Shown piece after piece: positions 22,803-30,210 of a stretch of DNA of 34,341 bases. This DNA comes from Bacteroidota bacterium. Its GTDB lineage: Bacteria; Bacteroidota; Bacteroidia; Flavobacteriales_F; PHOS-HE28. The notes beneath the pieces were generated by a model that did not search any database, was not told the DNA's origin, and was given only the letters and a program-made list of their open reading frames with translations. The stretch is taken from the NCBI GenBank assembly GCA_018266475.1, contig JAFEAI010000144.1, forward strand, positions 1-34,341, read 5' to 3'. Position numbers and translations under genes: made by a program. How positions within the stretch are numbered: the first letter of the stretch is position 1; each line of letters begins with the position of its first letter.

Positions 22803-24740
22803 ATGCGCAGTTGCCTGTGGGGCCCAGTGTTCGTCCTGCTTGCAGGGCCGAACGGCTATGGCCAGCAACTGCCGGACACGATCAAGCTGCACGACGTGGT
22901 GATCACCGCGCCGCAACGCGCGGACTTTGCCTCCGGGGTGAAGGTGCAAGTGATCGACAGCACTGCCTTGGCGCGTTTCCGTTTCGCCGACTTGGGCAAC
23001 TTGCTGGAGCAGGAGAGCCCGCTTTTCATCAAGAACTACGGGCCGGGCAGTTTGGCCACTTCGTCCTTCAGGGGCGGCAGCGCCAACCATACGGCGGTCC
23101 TGTGGAACGGCTTCAACATCGGCAGCCCCATGAACGGGCAGGTCGACCTTTCCTTGGTGCCTGTGGGCATTGCGGACAATGTCATCATCCAGTACGGAGG
23201 TGGCAGCGCGCTCTGGGGGAGCGGGGCCGTGGGCGGTTCGATCCTCTTGAACAACAAGCCCGTTTTCAATGGGGGCCTTACGGTGGAAGGCGGTGCATCA
23301 TGCGGCAGCTTCGGCGACCAGCGGCAGCGGGTGGGCATTTCCATCAGCAAGCCCACGTGGATCGGTTCCGTTGACGTGTTCAACACTTCGTCGCGAAATG
23401 ATTTCGAGCACGTCAACACCGAAGAACACGGATCGCCGAAGCTCCGCCAGCAACATGCGGAGCTGGCCCAACAAGGGCTGCTGGCCGAGAACTACTTCCG
23501 CATCAATGCCCGCCAGCGCATCAACGCACGGTTCTGGTATCAGCGCAACGACCGGAACATCCCTCCCACGTTGATGGAGCAAAGCAGCACCGCAAGCCAG
23601 CAGGATGAGAGCTGCCGGGCCACCACCGAATGGCAGCGGACCGGTGACCGCGTGAACAGCTACGTACGCGCTGCCTGGTTCGATGAGCGGTTGAATTGGC
23701 ACGGAACGGGAACGGACAGTGCGGCCTTCAGCCGGGCGAAGACACTGATCGCCGAGGCGGAGGTGCGGATCAAGTTGAACAACGACCGCCAGCGGATCAA
23801 CATCGGCCTCAACAACACGTATGCACAAGCGATTTCCGACGGCTACCCGGATGAACCGCGACAGAACCGCACGGCACTGTTCGCCTCGTGCCAGTTCGCG
23901 GACCGGAAGAGGCGTTCCACCACGACGGTATCGCTCCGCCAGGAGGTGGTCGGTGGGGATCCGGCGCCCTTCACCTGGTCGCTTGGCAGTGAATACCAGC
24001 TGGCGCACTGGTTGCAGGCAATGGCGAACATCGCCAGGATCTACCGGCTCCCCACGTTCAACGACCTGTACTGGACGCCCGGCGGAAACCGGGACCTGCT
24101 GCCGGAAATCGGCTACAGTGGTGAAGCGGGATTGGCTGCGAAAGGTGAAGCCTCGGCACACGTGTCGATCACGGCCGGGGGCACCGTATTCCAACGCACC
24201 ATGGACAACTGGATCATCTGGCTGCCCAGCGGTGCCTACTGGAGCCCGGAGAACATCATGAACGTATGGAGCCGGGGAGTGGAGATGCGCGGCGAGATCG
24301 CGTGGCACGCGGGCACCACCACGGTCAAGCTCGGCGCATGGACGAACTACGTGGTTTCCACCAACCAACGGGCCAAGGCTGCGAACGATGCCTCGGTGGG
24401 CAAGCAGCTGATCTATGTGCCGATGTACAGCGGCCACGGGAAGCTTTCAGTAGCGCATGGGCCGCTTCACGTTTCCGTTGGCGCCAACTACACCGGCTAC
24501 CGCTATACCAGCACGGACAACCGCTCTTTCCTCGACCCGTACCTGCTGGCGGATGCCGCCGTTTCCTACCGCATTGCCGCTGGCAAGAAGTGCAGTGCGA
24601 GCCTGTTGGCGCAAGCCTTCAACCTGCTCAATGCCGACTACCAAGTTATGTTGAACAGGCCCATGCCCATGCGAAGTTTTCAGGTGGGCGTCAACGTGCG
24701 TTTCCATCAACCCAATGCCATAAAGAACATTCAGCCATGA
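22803..24740 (+). CDS. btuB: TonB-dependent outer-membrane receptor, BtuB-like
   Basis: The 645-aa protein has a signal peptide (MRSCLWGPVFVLLAGPNGYGQ). A plug domain follows, with HDVVITAPQ near the mature N-terminus, IKNYGPGSLATSSFRGGSANHTAVLWNGFNIGSPMNGQ and YGGGSALWGSGAVGGSILL. A 22-strand-type barrel ends in an aromatic-rich segment (MRSFQVGVNVRFHQP). It would import a ligand across the outer membrane using TonB energy. The riboswitch and the BtuG-like partner downstream make cobalamin the likely ligand. The ATG at 22803 is chosen because the longer frame relies on a TTG at 22755. The stop overlaps the next ATG (ATGA at 24737), so receptor and lipoprotein are translationally coupled. Confidence 0.88.
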   Translation: MRSCLWGPVFVLLAGPNGYGQQLPDTIKLHDVVITAPQRADFASGVKVQVIDSTALARFRFADLGNLLEQESPLFIKNYGPGSLATSSFRGGSANHTAVLWNGFNIGSPMNGQVDLSLVPVGIADNVIIQYGGGSALWGSGAVGGSILLNNKPVFNGGLTVEGGASCGSFGDQRQRVGISISKPTWIGSVDVFNTSSRNDFEHVNTEEHGSPKLRQQHAELAQQGLLAENYFRINARQRINARFWYQRNDRNIPPTLMEQSSTASQQDESCRATTEWQRTGDRVNSYVRAAWFDERLNWHGTGTDSAAFSRAKTLIAEAEVRIKLNNDRQRINIGLNNTYAQAISDGYPDEPRQNRTALFASCQFADRKRRSTTTVSLRQEVVGGDPAPFTWSLGSEYQLAHWLQAMANIARIYRLPTFNDLYWTPGGNRDLLPEIGYSGEAGLAAKGEASAHVSITAGGTVFQRTMDNWIIWLPSGAYWSPENIMNVWSRGVEMRGEIAWHAGTTTVKLGAWTNYVVSTNQRAKAANDASVGKQLIYVPMYSGHGKLSVAHGPLHVSVGANYTGYRYTSTDNRSFLDPYLLADAAVSYRIAAGKKCSASLLAQAFNLLNADYQVMLNRPMPMRSFQVGVNVRFHQPNAIKNIQP

Positions 24741-25795
24741 GCCGCATCCGTAGCCCATTCCGGTTTCTGCCCGTTGCGGTGCTTGGTTTTCCATTGATCA
24801 CTACGATCTTGTCCTGCCGGAAAGACAAGCCGGAGCAACCGGTGGAAACACCGGTCACCATCGGCAACGAACACGGCGTGTACATCACCAACGAAGGCAA
24901 CTTCCAATGGGGCAATGCCTCGGTGAGCTGGTACAACAAGGCGGACGGGCAAGCTGTGGAAGACCTCTACGCGCCGGCCAACGGAAGCGCCTTGGGCGAT
25001 GTATTGCAGTCCATGACCCTGCATGGCGGAAAAGGGTATTTGGTGGTGAATAATTCCGGCAAGGTGGTGGTGGTGGACCAGGACAGCTTCAGGGCCACGG
25101 CCACCATTGCAGGTTTCACCTCGCCGCGCTACCTGCTGCCCGTAGGCGGCAACAAAGCGTATGTATCAGAGATGCAGGGAAACAAGTTGCGTGTACTGGA
25201 CCTTGCCGCCAACGCCATTGTGGGCACCATAACCTGCCGCGGCTGGACCGAGGAAATGGCCTTGGCGGCAGGCAAGGTGTTCATCACCAACGAGACCCGC
25301 AAGTACGTGTACGTGGTGGACCCGGCCACGGATGCGGTTGCGGACAGCATAGCCGTGAGCAGCGGCGGCAACAGCATTGTGGAAGATGCGAACGGCAAGC
25401 TCTGGGTGGCCTGCAAAGGGGGGGGCGGCACGCCTCCCGCCTTGTGCCGCATCGATCCAGCCACCTTGCAGAAGGAGGCCACGTTCAATTTCGCGGGTTC
25501 ATCGGCCAACCCGTGGCGGCTCGCGGTGAACGGGGATGGCCACATGCTGTATTTCCTCAACGGCGATGTGTTCCGCATGGCCATTGCGGACGATGCGCTG
25601 CCCAATTCGCCGTTCATCGCTGCGGAGGGCCGCAACTTCTACGGCTTGGGCGTGGACCCGGGGGATGGCACCGTGTATGTTGCTGATGCGATCGACTACA
25701 CGCAGCGCGGGCGGGTGTTCCGCTATTCCGCGGAAGGAGTTTCGATCAATGATTTTCCCGCAGGCCGGATCCCGGGTGGATTCGTTTTCCGCTGA
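24737..25795 (+). CDS. btuG: BtuG-like surface lipoprotein (YncE-type beta-propeller)
   Basis: The 352-aa protein has a lipoprotein signal ending ILSC (Cys27), followed by a DKPEQPVETP linker. Repeated beta-propeller blades then follow, such as GVYITNEGNFQWGNASVSWYN, YLVVNNSGKVVVVDQDSF, AYVSEMQGNKLRVLDLAANAIVG, VFITNETRKYVYVVDPATD, LWVACKGGGG and VYVADAIDYTQRGRVFRY. This matches the DUF5074/YncE-like family that includes Bacteroides BtuG, the high-affinity B12-binding lipoprotein that caps BtuB. Its overlap with the btuB-like gene and control by the cobalamin riboswitch agree. The same frame stays open upstream into the btuB gene, but the lipobox fixes the start at 24737. Confidence 0.85.
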   Translation: MSRIRSPFRFLPVAVLGFPLITTILSCRKDKPEQPVETPVTIGNEHGVYITNEGNFQWGNASVSWYNKADGQAVEDLYAPANGSALGDVLQSMTLHGGKGYLVVNNSGKVVVVDQDSFRATATIAGFTSPRYLLPVGGNKAYVSEMQGNKLRVLDLAANAIVGTITCRGWTEEMALAAGKVFITNETRKYVYVVDPATDAVADSIAVSSGGNSIVEDANGKLWVACKGGGGTPPALCRIDPATLQKEATFNFAGSSANPWRLAVNGDGHMLYFLNGDVFRMAIADDALPNSPFIAAEGRNFYGLGVDPGDGTVYVADAIDYTQRGRVFRYSAEGVSINDFPAGRIPGGFVFR

Positions 25796-26028
25796 AGGGG
25801 CGCAACGCACGGAAAGCAGGATGCAAAGCAGGCGCGGGCGGGGATGTGGTTGTCCTGCCTTGCGGCGGCATAGCCAAGCAAGCGTGCATAGATAGGGATG
25901 CCGCCGCCGGGGAGGAGGCTGCTTTGCTTGGGCCATGGCAGACCGGCCAGGGTGGTGCGCGCGCTGGGCGTGAAGCGTTGAAATCCAATGCCGGGGAAAT
26001 CTTGCGTGCCCGGTGATTCCCCGCGGAC

Positions 26029-26036
26029 TACCTTGC
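26029..26036 (+). promoter_or_regulatory. -7-like box (TACCTTGC) of the M36 protease gene
   Basis: TACCTTGC lies 31 bases before the ATG at 26068. It is embedded in a CCCCGC...GCGGGG inverted repeat (26019-26040) that could be an operator or part of the upstream operon's terminator. Confidence 0.35.
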
Positions 26037-26067
26037 GGGGCATAGACGTCCCCAACCCGATTACCCC

Positions 26068-28683
26068 ATGAGACCTGTCCTTCCTTGCACCATCGCGCTC
26101 TGTTCCTTCGCGCTGCTTTCCCCCAACTGCCTGGCACAGGGCGGGGAGGAGCCGGTCAACCTGTGGTTGCAGGCCCACCGCACCGCTTGGGGCATCACCG
26201 TGCAGGATGCCGCCGAATGGACGGTAACCGGCCGCAGTACGGACAAGCAGGGCATCACGTACCTGTACATCCGCCAAACGGCCAACGGATTGCCCGTTGC
26301 GGGCGCCGTGGCCAACTTCGCCCTGAAGAACGGGCAGGTGGTGTACGCAGGCAACCGCATGCAGGCCGATGTGGCAGGGCGCGTTGCGGCCGCCACGCCG
26401 CAACTGGGGGCGGAAGAAGCCGTACACCTGCTTGGCCGCCACATGGGCATTGCGGTTGCGGACGTGCGGGTGGAAAAACGCACGTCCCCGACAGACCTGC
26501 TCCTTGGCACATGCGGCATGTCGCTCGATCCGATACCCGCAAAATTGGTGTACCAGCCGGTGGAAGGCCAGCATGCCATCCCCTTGGCGTGGGAGCTGGT
26601 GGTCCGCGAAAGGGGCGGCCAGCATTGGTGGCGCGCTGCGGTGGATGCGCACAGTGGCGCACTGCTGCGGCTGGATGACCGGGTGGTGCATTGTGCCCTG
26701 CCCCCCGGATCGTTCGCACGGAGATACAATGCCATGGCCGAACTGGCCAAGCAGCAACCCGGCAGAACACTATCAGCGCAAGGTGGCGAACGGGATGCCG
26801 CAGGGTACCGCATCTTCCCGCTGCCCACGGAAAGTCCGCTGTACGGCCCGCGCCAATGGAAGGCGAATCCTGCCGATGCGCCCGCATCCCCTTTCGGCTG
26901 GCACGACACCGACGGCGTGGTCGGCGCGGAATACACCATCACGCGCGGCAACAACGTGTATGCGGCGGAAGACCGCGCCAACACCGATGAAATGGGGTAC
27001 AGCCCCGATGGCGGAAGCGGCCTGCAGTTCGATTTCCCCTTCGTGCCCGCCAACGGCCCTGAGGCCTATCTGGATGCGGCCATCACCAACCTCTTTTACA
27101 CCTGCAACGTGCTGCACGACGTGTGGTACCACTACGGGTTCGATGAGCAGGGCGGCAATTTCCAGGCGATGAACTACACCGGGGAAGGGCAAGGCAACGA
27201 TGAGGTGTATGCGCAGGCCCAGGACGGCGGCGGCATGAACAACGCCAACTTCGCCACGCCCGAGGACGGATCCTCCCCGGTGATGCAGATGTACCTCTGG
27301 CGTACCAGCGAGGCCGACACCTTCCGCGTGAACAGTCCTGCCGGCATTGCCGGGGCCTACGCGATCGAAACGGCGGCTTTCGGGCCGGAACTGCCTTCGC
27401 CCGGGATCACGGCGGACCTGGCCTTGGTGCAGGATGACAACGCGCCGGAAACCGACGGATGCGACAACATCACCAATGGTGCGGCCATCGCGGGCAAGAT
27501 CGCGGTGGTGGACCGCGGCCAATGCACGTTCATCAGCAAGGTGCAGGCCCTGCAGACCCTGGGCGCCTTGGCCGTGGTGGTGGTGAACAACGCGCCCGGC
27601 GCACCGATCACCATGGGCGGCACCGATCCCGGAGGCATCACCATACCCGCTGTGATGGTGTCCATGGCCAATGGGCAAGTGATAAAGGGCGCCATGCAGA
27701 ACGGCCCCGTGAACGCCACCTTGAAGGGCGCCGGCCTGGAAAGCCTCCGCGATGGCGACTTCGACAACGCGGTGATCGCGCATGAGTACGGCCACGGCAT
27801 CTCCAACCGGCTGACCGGCGGAGCCAACAACGTGGACTGCCTGTGGAACGATGAACAGATGGGCGAGGGTTGGAGCGATTGGATGGCCATGGCGCTCACT
27901 ATGCACCCGGGCGACCTGCCCGAAACGCCCCGTGGAATGTCCAACTACGTACTTAGCCAACAAGCGGACGAAGGTGGCTTGCGGCCCTTCCCGTACACCA
28001 CGGACATGGCGGTGAACGGCGTTACGTACGGCATCACCAACACCACGGCGTTCCAGGAGAGCCATGCACTGGGCTTCGTGTGGGCCACCATGCTTTGGGA
28101 CCTCACCTGGGCGCTGGTGGATGGCGGCGGGTTCGACCCCGACATGTACCACGGCACGGGCGGCAACAACATCGCCATGCGGATCGTGATGGACGGCATG
28201 AAGCTGCAGCCCTGCGCACCGGGATTTGTGGACGGCCGCGATGCCATCCTGGAAGCCGATGAACTGGACTACGGCGGTGCGCATGCCTGCGCGATCTGGC
28301 AGGCCTTCGCACGGCGCGGCCTGGGCTTTAGTGCAAGCCAGGGAAGTTCCGCTTCCGTGAACGACCAGGTGGAGGCCTTCGACCTGCCGGCGGGTTGCAT
28401 CGTGGGGGTGCATGAACCCGCCATCCAAGGGGCCACCTTCGTGGTTGTTCCGCTGCCCGGCGCCGGGCAGATGCAACTGGTCATGGGCACCGCCGCCACG
28501 GAAGATGCCGAAGTGCACGTGGTCGGCATGGATGGCCGGCTCCTGCGCACCTGGCACATGCCGCGCGGATCCACCTCCTTTCTGCTGGACATGCAGGGCA
28601 TGGCCGGCGCACCCTACATCGTGGAGCGCCTGCCCCAGGGCGGCAAGCCGGAGCATAGGAAGGTGGTGTACACGGCATGGTGA
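26068..28683 (+). CDS. Secreted M36 (fungalysin-type) metalloprotease with PA insert
   Basis: The 871-aa protein has a signal peptide (MRPVLPCTIALCSFALLSPNCLAQ). An FTP-like propeptide follows (about 35-215; YLYIRQTANGLPVAGAVANF). The M36 catalytic domain has the zinc motif H572-EYG-H576-G and the downstream glutamate in MGEGWSDW (Glu600). A protease-associated (PA) domain is inserted at about 440-555 (IAGKIAVVDRGQCTFISKVQ). The C-terminal 85 residues (AEVHVVGMDGRLLRTWHMPRG...RKVVYTAW) look like a T9SS type A sorting domain. It degrades extracellular proteins after secretion and propeptide removal. An M36-PA-T9SS layout is familiar in Flavobacteriia. It has its own weak promoter. Confidence 0.92.
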   Translation: MRPVLPCTIALCSFALLSPNCLAQGGEEPVNLWLQAHRTAWGITVQDAAEWTVTGRSTDKQGITYLYIRQTANGLPVAGAVANFALKNGQVVYAGNRMQADVAGRVAAATPQLGAEEAVHLLGRHMGIAVADVRVEKRTSPTDLLLGTCGMSLDPIPAKLVYQPVEGQHAIPLAWELVVRERGGQHWWRAAVDAHSGALLRLDDRVVHCALPPGSFARRYNAMAELAKQQPGRTLSAQGGERDAAGYRIFPLPTESPLYGPRQWKANPADAPASPFGWHDTDGVVGAEYTITRGNNVYAAEDRANTDEMGYSPDGGSGLQFDFPFVPANGPEAYLDAAITNLFYTCNVLHDVWYHYGFDEQGGNFQAMNYTGEGQGNDEVYAQAQDGGGMNNANFATPEDGSSPVMQMYLWRTSEADTFRVNSPAGIAGAYAIETAAFGPELPSPGITADLALVQDDNAPETDGCDNITNGAAIAGKIAVVDRGQCTFISKVQALQTLGALAVVVVNNAPGAPITMGGTDPGGITIPAVMVSMANGQVIKGAMQNGPVNATLKGAGLESLRDGDFDNAVIAHEYGHGISNRLTGGANNVDCLWNDEQMGEGWSDWMAMALTMHPGDLPETPRGMSNYVLSQQADEGGLRPFPYTTDMAVNGVTYGITNTTAFQESHALGFVWATMLWDLTWALVDGGGFDPDMYHGTGGNNIAMRIVMDGMKLQPCAPGFVDGRDAILEADELDYGGAHACAIWQAFARRGLGFSASQGSSASVNDQVEAFDLPAGCIVGVHEPAIQGATFVVVPLPGAGQMQLVMGTAATEDAEVHVVGMDGRLLRTWHMPRGSTSFLLDMQGMAGAPYIVERLPQGGKPEHRKVVYTAW

Positions 28684-28763
28684 CCTCCCGGGGCAAGAAC
28701 CTGCGGCATGAAGGAAGCGTGCCGCCATTGAGCGGCTCGGGCACAAGGCACATGGGCCCCGCG

Positions 28764-28771
28764 CATCTTTG
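28764..28771 (+). promoter_or_regulatory. -7 box (CATCTTTG) of the alkD-like gene
   Basis: CATCTTTG is followed by CGCC and directly by the ATG at 28776, another near-leaderless arrangement. It is one mismatch from TAnnTTTG. Confidence 0.5.
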
Positions 28772-28775
28772 CGCC

Positions 28776-29441
28776 ATGCATTCCCGGCTGTCCCCACTGC
28801 ATGCGGCTTTCAAGCACCACGCGAACCCGGCCAACGCCGCCGCCATGCGCGCCTACATGAAGGACCGGTTCCCCTTCTTTGGCATCAAGGCACCCGAGCG
28901 GCGGGCGTTGCAGCAGGCCCATCTGGCACTGCACGGCATGCCGACCATCGAGGAGCTGCCCGGCATCGCACGTTCCGCCTTTGCGCAGCCGGAACGCGAA
29001 CTGCACTACGCGGCGGTGGACCTGTTGGTGAAGCATGCGAAGAAATTGAGGCCGGACCACCTGCCCTTGCTGGAGGAACTGATCACCACCCAAAGTTGGT
29101 GGGACACGGTGGATGCGTTGGCCGTGCATGTTGTGAGCGCGGTGCTGAAGAACCATCCGCCAGCGGTCGAGGAATGGAATGCGCGTTGGTCGGAGAGCAG
29201 CAACCTGTGGTTGAACCGCACGGCGATCTTGTTCCAGAACCGGTGGAAGGAAGACACCGACCAGACGCTGCTCTTCGCGAACATCGACCGGCATGCGGCG
29301 CACACCGACTTCTTCATCCGCAAGGCCATCGGCTGGGCGTTGCGGGAATACGGCAAGACCGACCCCGGTGCGGTGCTGGACTTTGTACATAGCAGGAAAC
29401 TCTCGCCGCTGAGCGAGCGGGAGGCCGTGCGGAATTTGTGA
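28776..29441 (+). CDS. DNA alkylation repair protein, AlkD-like (HEAT-repeat glycosylase)
   Basis: The 221-aa all-helical protein has the AlkD/AlkC pattern: YMKDRFPFFGIKAPERRAL near the N-terminus, ERELHYAAVDLLVKHAKKL, then LITTQSWWDTVDALAVHVV and SSNLWLNRTAILFQNRWKE, and FIRKAIGWALREYGKTDP. AlkD removes bulky or cationic alkylated bases (3-methyladenine, 7-methylguanine) without flipping them. The Trp-Asp of SWWDTVD and the Arg of NRTAI or of FIRKAIGWALRE correspond to its active site. The start follows a promoter box by 4 bases; a longer frame from 28677 lies over the promoter. It sits beside ogt, so the two repair genes form a functional cluster, though an inverted repeat separates them. 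Confidence 0.88.
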   Translation: MHSRLSPLHAAFKHHANPANAAAMRAYMKDRFPFFGIKAPERRALQQAHLALHGMPTIEELPGIARSAFAQPERELHYAAVDLLVKHAKKLRPDHLPLLEELITTQSWWDTVDALAVHVVSAVLKNHPPAVEEWNARWSESSNLWLNRTAILFQNRWKEDTDQTLLFANIDRHAAHTDFFIRKAIGWALREYGKTDPGAVLDFVHSRKLSPLSEREAVRNL

Positions 29442-29442
29442 G

Positions 29443-29524
29443 GGGCCTTCGGCTCCGCTCAGGCCTAACTCTCTTTTTTGATCATTGTAATCGATGCAAT
29501 TGGCCTGAGCGGAGCCGAAGGCCC
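29443..29524. repeat. Perfect 23-bp inverted repeat between alkD-like and ogt
   Basis: The arm at 29443-29465 (core CCTTCGGCTCCGCTCAGG) and its exact complement at 29502-29524 flank a 36-nt AT-rich loop containing CTCTTTTTT. A 23-bp hairpin right after the AlkD stop would end transcription. The arms are so perfect that a dispersed REP-like element is also plausible. The right arm ends 18 bp before the ogt ATG. A 12-bp near-copy of part of the arm (CCTGAGCGCAGC, 30075-30086) overlaps the ogt stop codon. Confidence 0.85.
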
Positions 29525-29530
29525 AACGAT

Positions 29531-29538
29531 TACCTTCC
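29531..29538 (+). promoter_or_regulatory. Possible -7 box (TACCTTCC) of ogt
   Basis: TACCTTCC lies 4 bases before the ATG at 29543, in the same position as better boxes elsewhere in the window. The match to TAnnTTTG is weak. Confidence 0.3.
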
Positions 29539-29542
29539 CGCC

Positions 29543-30079
29543 ATGGAACCTGTCGTGGTCCACACCTGGCGAACGCCGTTCGGTGAGCTGCTGCTGGGTT
29601 CGTACAACAACGAACTGTGCCTGTGCGATTGGCGCTACCGCCGCATGCGCACCACCATCGATGCGCGCATCCAGCGCGGCTTGCAGGCTGAGTACACAGA
29701 AGGTGCTTCGCTGGTGATCGAGGAGGCAAAGGCGCAATTGAACGCGTACTTTGCGGGTGAACGCACCACCTTCGATCTGTCCTTGCGCATGGTGGGCACC
29801 GACTTCCAGCAACGGGTTTGGAAGGCACTGCTCGCGGTTCCTTATGGCACCACGATGAGCTATGCTGAACTGACCGCGAAGGTTGCGGAACCCACGGCGA
29901 TCCGTGCAGTCGCTTCCGCGAACGGTGCGAATGCACTCTCGATCATGGTGCCATGCCACCGGATCATCGGCAGCAACGGGGAAATGACGGGCTATGCGGG
30001 CGGTGTGGGGGTGAAGCGGAGGTTGCTGGGGTTAGAAGGCGCAAAGCCGGATAGGCCGGACCTCTTCAACCTGACCTGA
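29543..30079 (+). CDS. ogt: Methylated-DNA-[protein]-cysteine S-methyltransferase
   Basis: The 178-aa suicide repair protein transfers the methyl group of O6-methylguanine (and O4-methylthymine) to its own cysteine. The active-site motif is MVPCHRIIGSNG with Cys138. The DNA-binding helix region is DFQQRVWKALLAVPYGTTMSYAELTAKV, followed by the conserved Arg of AIRAVASANGANALS. The N-terminal 80 residues form the variable domain. No AraC-type Ada domain is present, so it is Ogt-like. It lies just downstream of the AlkD-like gene, another alkylation-damage enzyme, beyond the 23-bp inverted repeat. Confidence 0.95.
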   Translation: MEPVVVHTWRTPFGELLLGSYNNELCLCDWRYRRMRTTIDARIQRGLQAEYTEGASLVIEEAKAQLNAYFAGERTTFDLSLRMVGTDFQQRVWKALLAVPYGTTMSYAELTAKVAEPTAIRAVASANGANALSIMVPCHRIIGSNGEMTGYAGGVGVKRRLLGLEGAKPDRPDLFNLT

Positions 30080-30210
30080 GCGCAGCGGCACACCTGTGGG
30101 GCGTGGACGTGTGGCCGACGGACACAGGTTTGAACGAGTGGGCCATCGGAACGTGGTAATCCTAGGAGGGAACCAGTGCCGGGCGGTCACCGTGGCAGCG
30201 GCGGCCAATG

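Noticed and set aside
24266-24736. Upstream extension of the BtuG-like frame into the receptor gene
   Set aside because: The receptor frame carries clear barrel sequence there, and the lipoprotein signal fixes the start at 24737.
25796-26067. Minus-strand frames (ending near 25723) in the gap between btuG-like and M36 genes
   Set aside because: Low-complexity Pro/Ala/Arg-rich translation with no motif. The gap appears to hold only the weak M36 promoter region and a CCCCGC/GCGGGG inverted repeat.
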